DNA of 64,000 bases from Pseudomonadota bacterium (GTDB lineage: Bacteria; Pseudomonadota; Alphaproteobacteria; Rhizobiales; Xanthobacteraceae). Location: assembly GCA_023422775.1 (NCBI GenBank), contig JAFAGM010000084.1, forward strand, positions 1 through 64,000. The letters run 5' to 3'. The translations under genes were made by a program, and so were the position numbers. The notes under the pieces were generated by a model. The model did not search any database, was not told where the DNA came from, and worked only from the letters and a program-made list of their open reading frames with translations. Every line of letters starts with the position of its first letter. The stretch's first letter is position 1. Below are positions 59,796-64,000 of this stretch, piece after piece.

Positions 59796-61264
59796 AGCTT
59801 CCCTCCCCGCGCGCGGTCGACCAGCGACGTCGTGCTGTGGCCGGGCAGAATGTCGACCAGCACGACCTCGCCGCCGGTAGCCTCGACGATCTCATGGCCG
59901 ACGACCTGCTCGCGGGCGTAGTCGCCGCCCTTGACCAGCACGCTCGGCCGGACCCTCGTGATCAGGTCGATCGGCGTGTCCTCCTCGAACAAGGCGACGA
60001 GATCGACCGCTTCCAGCGCCGCCAGCACCTCGGCCCGCGCGCGCTCGTCCTGCACCGGACGGTCCTCGCCCTTGAGGCGCTTCACCGAGGCATCGCTGTT
60101 GAGACCGACGACCAGGCGGTCGCAGGCGCCGCGCGCAGCCGTCAGCACCTTGACGTGGCCGGGATGCAGGATGTCGAAGCAGCCATTGGTGAAGCCGATC
60201 CGGAGCCCTTCCCTCCGCCATTCCGCCAGATGCGTGGCAAGGTCGCCGCCCGCCGCCACGATCTTTTCCTCGGCCACGAGCGATGCATGCGGCAGGATCT
60301 TTCGTCGCAGTTCTTCCGGCATCACCGTGGCCGTGCCCTTCTTGCCCACCGCAACCGCAGCCGCGGCATTCGCTACCCGGAGAGCCGTCTCCCAATCGGC
60401 CCGAGCAGCAAGCGAAAGCGCAAGTGCCGCGACGACCGTGTCGCCGGCGCCGGAGACGTCGCGCACCTTGACCGGAAGCGCCGGCACATGGATCGCCTCG
60501 CCGCCGCGAACCACCAGCGTCATGCCATGCTCGCTCTGTGTCACCAGCATCGCCTCGCAATCGGCGAGATACATGGCGTCCTGCGCGGCGTCGGCAATGC
60601 TCTTGTCGGTATCGGCACGGCTACGGGTCGCTTCCGCGAACTCCTTGCGATTGGGTGTCAGCAGCGTTGCTCCGCGATAGATTGCGAAATTGGCGCTCTT
60701 GGGATCGACGATCACCCGCTTTTCCAGTTTGCGCGCAGCATCGATGACGTTGCGGATCACCCGCGCCGTCAGCAAGCCCTTGGCATAATCCGACAGCAGC
60801 ACGATCTCGGTGCGGCCGAGTTGCGGCAGGATCGCGTCGATCAGCCTCTGCTCGATCGCGGACGAAGCGGGCTGCGCCGTCTCCCAATCGGCGCGCAGCA
60901 TATGCGTGGAAAAATGCTCGGAAACGAAGCGCACCTTGCGCGTCGTCGGGCGGCCCGCATCGGAAACCAGCACGGCCTCGATCCGCGATTCCTGCGCCAG
61001 GTCTGCCTTCAGCTTCGCGCCCGCCTCGTCCTCGCCGACCAGGCCGACGAAGATACATCGCCCGCCGAGCGAGGCGATGTTGCGCGCGACGTTGCCCGCG
61101 CCGCCGACATTGGTCTCGCTGCGCTGGACCGCGATCACCGGCGCCGGCGCTTCCGGCGAAACGCGCGACACCTCGCCATAGACGAATTCGTCGAGCATGA
61201 GATCGCCGATGCAGAGCACGGTCTGGTTTCGGATCGCCTGGCTCAAGGCTTCAAAATCGAACAT
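59792..61264 (-). CDS. hldE: Bifunctional heptose-7-phosphate kinase / heptose-1-phosphate adenylyltransferase HldE
   Basis: 490 residues. The N-terminal ribokinase-type domain (1-~320) has NVGGAGNVARNIASLG and the anion hole DVSGAGDTVVAAL. The C-terminal nucleotidyltransferase domain (~350-490) has GFTNGCFDILHPGHV and VKGGDYARE. Makes ADP-D-glycero-D-manno-heptose for the LPS core. ATG at 61264, 18 bases after the hldD stop. Confidence 0.95.
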   Translation of the reverse strand: MFDFEALSQAIRNQTVLCIGDLMLDEFVYGEVSRVSPEAPAPVIAVQRSETNVGGAGNVARNIASLGGRCIFVGLVGEDEAGAKLKADLAQESRIEAVLVSDAGRPTTRKVRFVSEHFSTHMLRADWETAQPASSAIEQRLIDAILPQLGRTEIVLLSDYAKGLLTARVIRNVIDAARKLEKRVIVDPKSANFAIYRGATLLTPNRKEFAEATRSRADTDKSIADAAQDAMYLADCEAMLVTQSEHGMTLVVRGGEAIHVPALPVKVRDVSGAGDTVVAALALSLAARADWETALRVANAAAAVAVGKKGTATVMPEELRRKILPHASLVAEEKIVAAGGDLATHLAEWRREGLRIGFTNGCFDILHPGHVKVLTAARGACDRLVVGLNSDASVKRLKGEDRPVQDERARAEVLAALEAVDLVALFEEDTPIDLITRVRPSVLVKGGDYAREQVVGHEIVEATGGEVVLVDILPGHSTTSLVDRARGGKL

Positions 61265-61282
61265 TGGTTTACCTTCAGCCGG

Positions 61283-62260
61283 TCAGCGGAAGCGATCGGC
61301 GCGATCGAGGAAACCCTTCACGTAGGTATCGACCGCGTCTTCCAGCGCGGTGAAGCCGCCATTGTAGCCGGCGCGCTGCAGCCGGCCGACATCGCTCTGG
61401 GTAAAGTATTGATAGCTGCCGCGGATCTGTTCGGGCATGTCGATGTACCGGATATTCGGCTTTGCCCCGAGCGCGGCATAGGCCGCCAGCATCAGGTCGC
61501 GAAAACTGCGCGCGGTGCCGGTGCCGACGTTGAACAGCCCGCTGACGCCGGGCGCAGCCAAAAGCCACATCGTCACGCGCACGACGTCGTCGACATAGAT
61601 GAAATCGCGCCGCTGGTCGCCGTCGGCGATCCCTTCGCGGTGGGACTTGAACAATTGCACGGGCCGGCCGGCCTTGACGTCGTCGAAGCGCCGCGCCAGC
61701 ACGCTCATCATCGTGCCCTTGTGATATTCGTTGGGGCCGAACACGTTGAAGAACTTCAGCCCGGCCCATTGCGGCGGCAGCGGTTCGCCGCGCGCGGCGC
61801 GCTCGGCCACCGCCATGTCGAACAAATGCTTGCTCCAGCCATAGAGGTTCATCGGCCGCAACTTCTTCAGGGCCTCCATCGAGGGCTCGTCGCGAAACCC
61901 CTGCTCGCCGTCGCCATAGGTCGCCGCCGAAGACGCATAGATCAGCGGCGTGGCGTTGGCCGTGCACCAGTCGAGTAGCCGCATCGAGAGGCGGAAATTG
62001 GTCTCGATCACCAGATCCCCGTCGGTCGCTGTCGTCTCCGAGATGGCGCCGAGATGGATCACGGCCTCGAGCCGGCGGCCCTTCAGCCACTCCGTCAGTT
62101 CGGCCGGCGGCACGAAATCGGCAAGCTGCCGCTTGGCGAGATTCCGCCATTTGCCGTCATGGCCGAGCACGTCGCACACCGCCACGTCGCGGCTGGCGTC
62201 GTTCAACGCGGCCACAACGTTCGATCCGATAAAGCCGGCACCCCCGGTTACCAGCAGCAT
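61283..62260 (-). CDS. hldD: ADP-glyceromanno-heptose 6-epimerase HldD
   Basis: 325 residues. SDR with NADP-binding GGAGFIG at 6-12, ASSAATYG, catalytic YGWSK, and the family segments FNVFGPNEYHKG and GDQRRDFIYVDDVV. Converts ADP-D,D-heptose to ADP-L,D-heptose, the last step before the heptosyltransferase. ATG at 62260 has AGGGGA upstream; the frame opens 15 bases earlier with TTG. First gene of the hldD-hldE-wzy-capD run and divergent from the heptosyltransferase gene (141-base gap). Confidence 0.95.
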   Translation of the reverse strand: MLLVTGGAGFIGSNVVAALNDASRDVAVCDVLGHDGKWRNLAKRQLADFVPPAELTEWLKGRRLEAVIHLGAISETTATDGDLVIETNFRLSMRLLDWCTANATPLIYASSAATYGDGEQGFRDEPSMEALKKLRPMNLYGWSKHLFDMAVAERAARGEPLPPQWAGLKFFNVFGPNEYHKGTMMSVLARRFDDVKAGRPVQLFKSHREGIADGDQRRDFIYVDDVVRVTMWLLAAPGVSGLFNVGTGTARSFRDLMLAAYAALGAKPNIRYIDMPEQIRGSYQYFTQSDVGRLQRAGYNGGFTALEDAVDTYVKGFLDRADRFR

Positions 62261-62401
62261 GCCGTCCCCTGCCAAGATTGTTCAGAGGCCAGCTTTGCCC
62301 CAGTCCCGCGCGGCAGGCAACTTGGCTGATCGCGACTTTACCCGCCGCCACGGAGCGGTTACCGACGGGAACGAAACTGCCCTGTTAAGGCCCATCAAAA
62401 G

Positions 62402-63466
62402 ATGAATTCATATTCACAAAACGGGATCGAGCCGGAGGACGCCGCCGATACACGGCCGATCCTGATTATCCCCTATATGTGGATCGGCGACTTTGTCCGG
62501 GGCCATACGGTCGTGCGTGTTCTGAAGCAGCGCTGGCCCAACCGGCCGGTCGACCTGCTGGTGACCTCCCTGTGCGCGCCACTGGTGGATTACATGCCGG
62601 GCGTGCGCGCCGGAATCGTCTGGGACCTGCCCCGGAGCCGGCTTGCGCTGGCCAGGCAGTGGCGTCTGGCGGCGGAACTGCGCGCCAGACGCTACGGAAC
62701 CGCCCTCGTGCTGCCCCGCACCTGGAAGGCAGCAATTGCTCCAGCGCTGGCCGGTATCCCCGAACGGGTCGGCTTCTTCGGCGAAGCTCGATTCGGGCTG
62801 ATCAACCGGATGCGCTGGGGCGAGAAGGCCCTGCCGCGCTTCATCGACAAGAATGCCGCGCTGGCCCTGCCCGCGCGGGCACCCTTGCCGCCGGAATGGC
62901 CGGTGCCGCAACTATCCGTCACCCCTGAGGAGACGGCCCGCTGGCGCCAGGCCAACGGCCTCGGCTCCGGGCCTGCGGTGGCGCTGGGGCCGGGCTCGGT
63001 CGGCGCCTCCAAGCGCTGGACTTATTATCCGGAAGCCGCGCGGCTGTTGGTCGAGCGCGGCATCGATGTCTGGGTGGTCGGCGGTCCCGGCGAGAAGGCG
63101 TTGGCGCGGGAGATCGTCGCCACCGCCGGCAGCAAGGTCCGCGACCTCACCGGGACCGATCTGCGCAACGGCATCCTGGCGATGGCCGCAGCCGGCGTCG
63201 CCATCTCGAATGATTCGGGCCTGATGCATATCGCTGCCGCGATCGGCACGCCGACCATGGGCATTTTCGGGCCGACCAGCCCTTATTTGTGGGCGCCGCT
63301 CAACGGTCTCGCGGCGACGGTGCTTCAGACCAGGGGGGAACTGGCGTGCCAGCCCTGCCAGCGCACCGTCTGCACCATGAACGACCACCGCTGCATGCGC
63401 AACATCGACGCTTCCTACGTCGCCGAGATCGCGCAGCGCCTGCTGGTGACTCATCCTAAAGCGTGA
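62402..63466 (+). CDS. waaF: LPS heptosyltransferase (WaaF/RfaF family)
   Basis: 354 residues, GT9 fold. Motifs IIPYMWIGDFVRGHTVVRVL at the start, a middle LGPGSVGASKRW-YYPE substrate loop, and C-terminal ISNDSGLMHIAAAIGTPTMGIFGPTSP. Transfers heptose from ADP-heptose to the LPS inner core at the cytoplasmic face. The cluster C-QPCQRTVC-MNDHRCM near the end is typical of WaaF. Placed beside hldD, which makes its donor. Confidence 0.92.
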   Translation: MNSYSQNGIEPEDAADTRPILIIPYMWIGDFVRGHTVVRVLKQRWPNRPVDLLVTSLCAPLVDYMPGVRAGIVWDLPRSRLALARQWRLAAELRARRYGTALVLPRTWKAAIAPALAGIPERVGFFGEARFGLINRMRWGEKALPRFIDKNAALALPARAPLPPEWPVPQLSVTPEETARWRQANGLGSGPAVALGPGSVGASKRWTYYPEAARLLVERGIDVWVVGGPGEKALAREIVATAGSKVRDLTGTDLRNGILAMAAAGVAISNDSGLMHIAAAIGTPTMGIFGPTSPYLWAPLNGLAATVLQTRGELACQPCQRTVCTMNDHRCMRNIDASYVAEIAQRLLVTHPKA

Positions 63467-63475
63467 TCGTCCTGA

Positions 63476-64000
63476 TTACATCAGCGTGCGATAAACCGCA
63501 GCGATCGCATTCGCCTCCGCATCGAGACTGAATTTCTGCAGCACACGCTCGCGCGCCCGCGCACCCATCGCGCTTGCCGATGCCGGGTCGCGCATCAACG
63601 GCTCCAGCGCGGCGGCCAGTGCGTCGACATCCCCCGGCGGGATCAGCACGCCGGTCACGCCGTCCTCCACCACGAATTCGGCCGCACCCGCGCGCGCCGC
63701 CACCAGCGCCGCGCCTGAGGACATCGCCTCGATCAGCGTCAAGCCGAAGCCTTCGTTGCGCGAGGTGAAGGCGTAGATCGTCAGCCGCTGGTACCAGCGC
63801 TGCACCTCCTCGATTTCGAGTTCGCCCGTGATGACGACGCGAGACTGCAGCCCGGCGGCCTCGATCTGCTTCTTCAGCCCGTTGGCAAAGCCCTGCTGCT
63901 CCGGCACCACGGCGCCGACGATGACGGCCGTAAAATCAGGATAGCGCGGCAGCAGCCGGCACATCGCCTCGACGAAGACGTCCGTGCCCTTCTGCGCACG
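63476..64000 (-). CDS. Family 4 glycosyltransferase, C-terminal part (runs off the right edge)
   Basis: 174 codons visible, continuous to the window edge; the first internal ATG (63964) is not the start because QKGTDVFVEA before it is conserved family sequence. The nucleotide-binding half shows TSRNEGFGLTLIEAMSSGAALVA (E-x7-E motif, pieces EGFGLTLIEAMS), DGVTGVLIPPGD and FSLDAEANAI. It would add a sugar to LPS or exopolysaccharide. Convergent with the heptosyltransferase gene, 9 bases apart. Confidence 0.88.
   Translation of the reverse strand, partial: RAQKGTDVFVEAMCRLLPRYPDFTAVIVGAVVPEQQGFANGLKKQIEAAGLQSRVVITGELEIEEVQRWYQRLTIYAFTSRNEGFGLTLIEAMSSGAALVAARAGAAEFVVEDGVTGVLIPPGDVDALAAALEPLMRDPASASAMGARARERVLQKFSLDAEANAIAAVYRTLM

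Overview
The window is a GC-rich alphaproteobacterial chromosome segment, most likely from Bradyrhizobium or a close relative such as Rhodopseudomonas (inference). The grounds are: a flagellin N-terminus of the Bradyrhizobium subpolar type beside FlbT; a ferredoxin-NADP reductase / adrenodoxin-type ferredoxin pair; a 1747-residue protein resembling the growth pole ring (GPR) protein of Hyphomicrobiales; many conserved MHYT-GGDEF-EAL, DUF1127 and UPF0104 proteins; and dispersed palindromes built on AACCGGTTTCCACTTCGC. No rRNA, tRNA, CRISPR array, integrase or intact insertion sequence was found. The only clear decay is a truncated glycosyltransferase fragment at 56.3-56.4 kb.

Layout. 0-7 kb: flagellar genes. 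A flagellin runs off the left edge, then flbT (+), then flgE-flgK-flgL as a minus-strand cluster. 7-13 kb: mixed housekeeping and regulation (periplasmic MsrB, FAD oxidoreductase, SixA-like phosphatase, UspA, a DUF1127 protein divergent from a MocR regulator with a repeat-rich intergenic region, two membrane proteins). 13-20 kb: MHYT-PAS-GGDEF-EAL protein, a UPF0104 membrane protein, a large exported SGNH-hydrolase-like protein and a DUF2147 protein. 20-22.7 kb: ferredoxin-NADP reductase, acyl-CoA thioesterase, 2Fe-2S ferredoxin, Hpt protein. 23-28.3 kb: the giant GPR-like protein behind a phased TTAA array that includes a CtrA-like box. 28.4-31.2 kb: Mla-type lipid transporter (STAS-MlaE, MlaF, MlaD). 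31.4-37.9 kb: dipeptide epimerase, MFS transporter, an acidic coiled-coil protein of unknown function, an exported caspase-fold protein, a threonine/serine dehydratase. 37.9-47.3 kb: coupled glycosyltransferase and phosphoesterase, ankyrin protein, ThiD, stand-alone RAM domain, membrane J-protein, two c-type cytochromes, an orphan CoxL-like molybdenum hydroxylase.

47.6-64 kb is an envelope-polysaccharide region. MurJ is followed by an aminotransferase/oxidoreductase pair that could make 3-amino sugar nucleotides (possibly for a diaminoglucose lipid A), ManC, a UDP-glucuronate-4-epimerase-like enzyme, a UPF0104 protein and a WecA/WbpL-type initiating transferase. Then come a WbpM-type 4,6-dehydratase with its glycosyltransferase remnant, a Wzy/WaaL-type polymerase/ligase, HldE and HldD (ADP-heptose synthesis), a heptosyltransferase and the C-terminal part of another glycosyltransferase at the right edge. 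hldD-hldE-wzy-capD look like one minus-strand operon (spacings 18 nt, a 4-nt overlap, 43 nt). Together these genes point to synthesis of LPS core and O-antigen.

No unmistakably new multi-gene system was found. The most interesting items are the GPR-like protein with seven 44-residue (4 x 11) repeats and its TTAA-array promoter, a module shared by FlgE and FlgL, the caspase protein with a KVTTFPGK-type repeat tail, the repeated operator in front of the MocR gene, and the broken glycosyltransferase.
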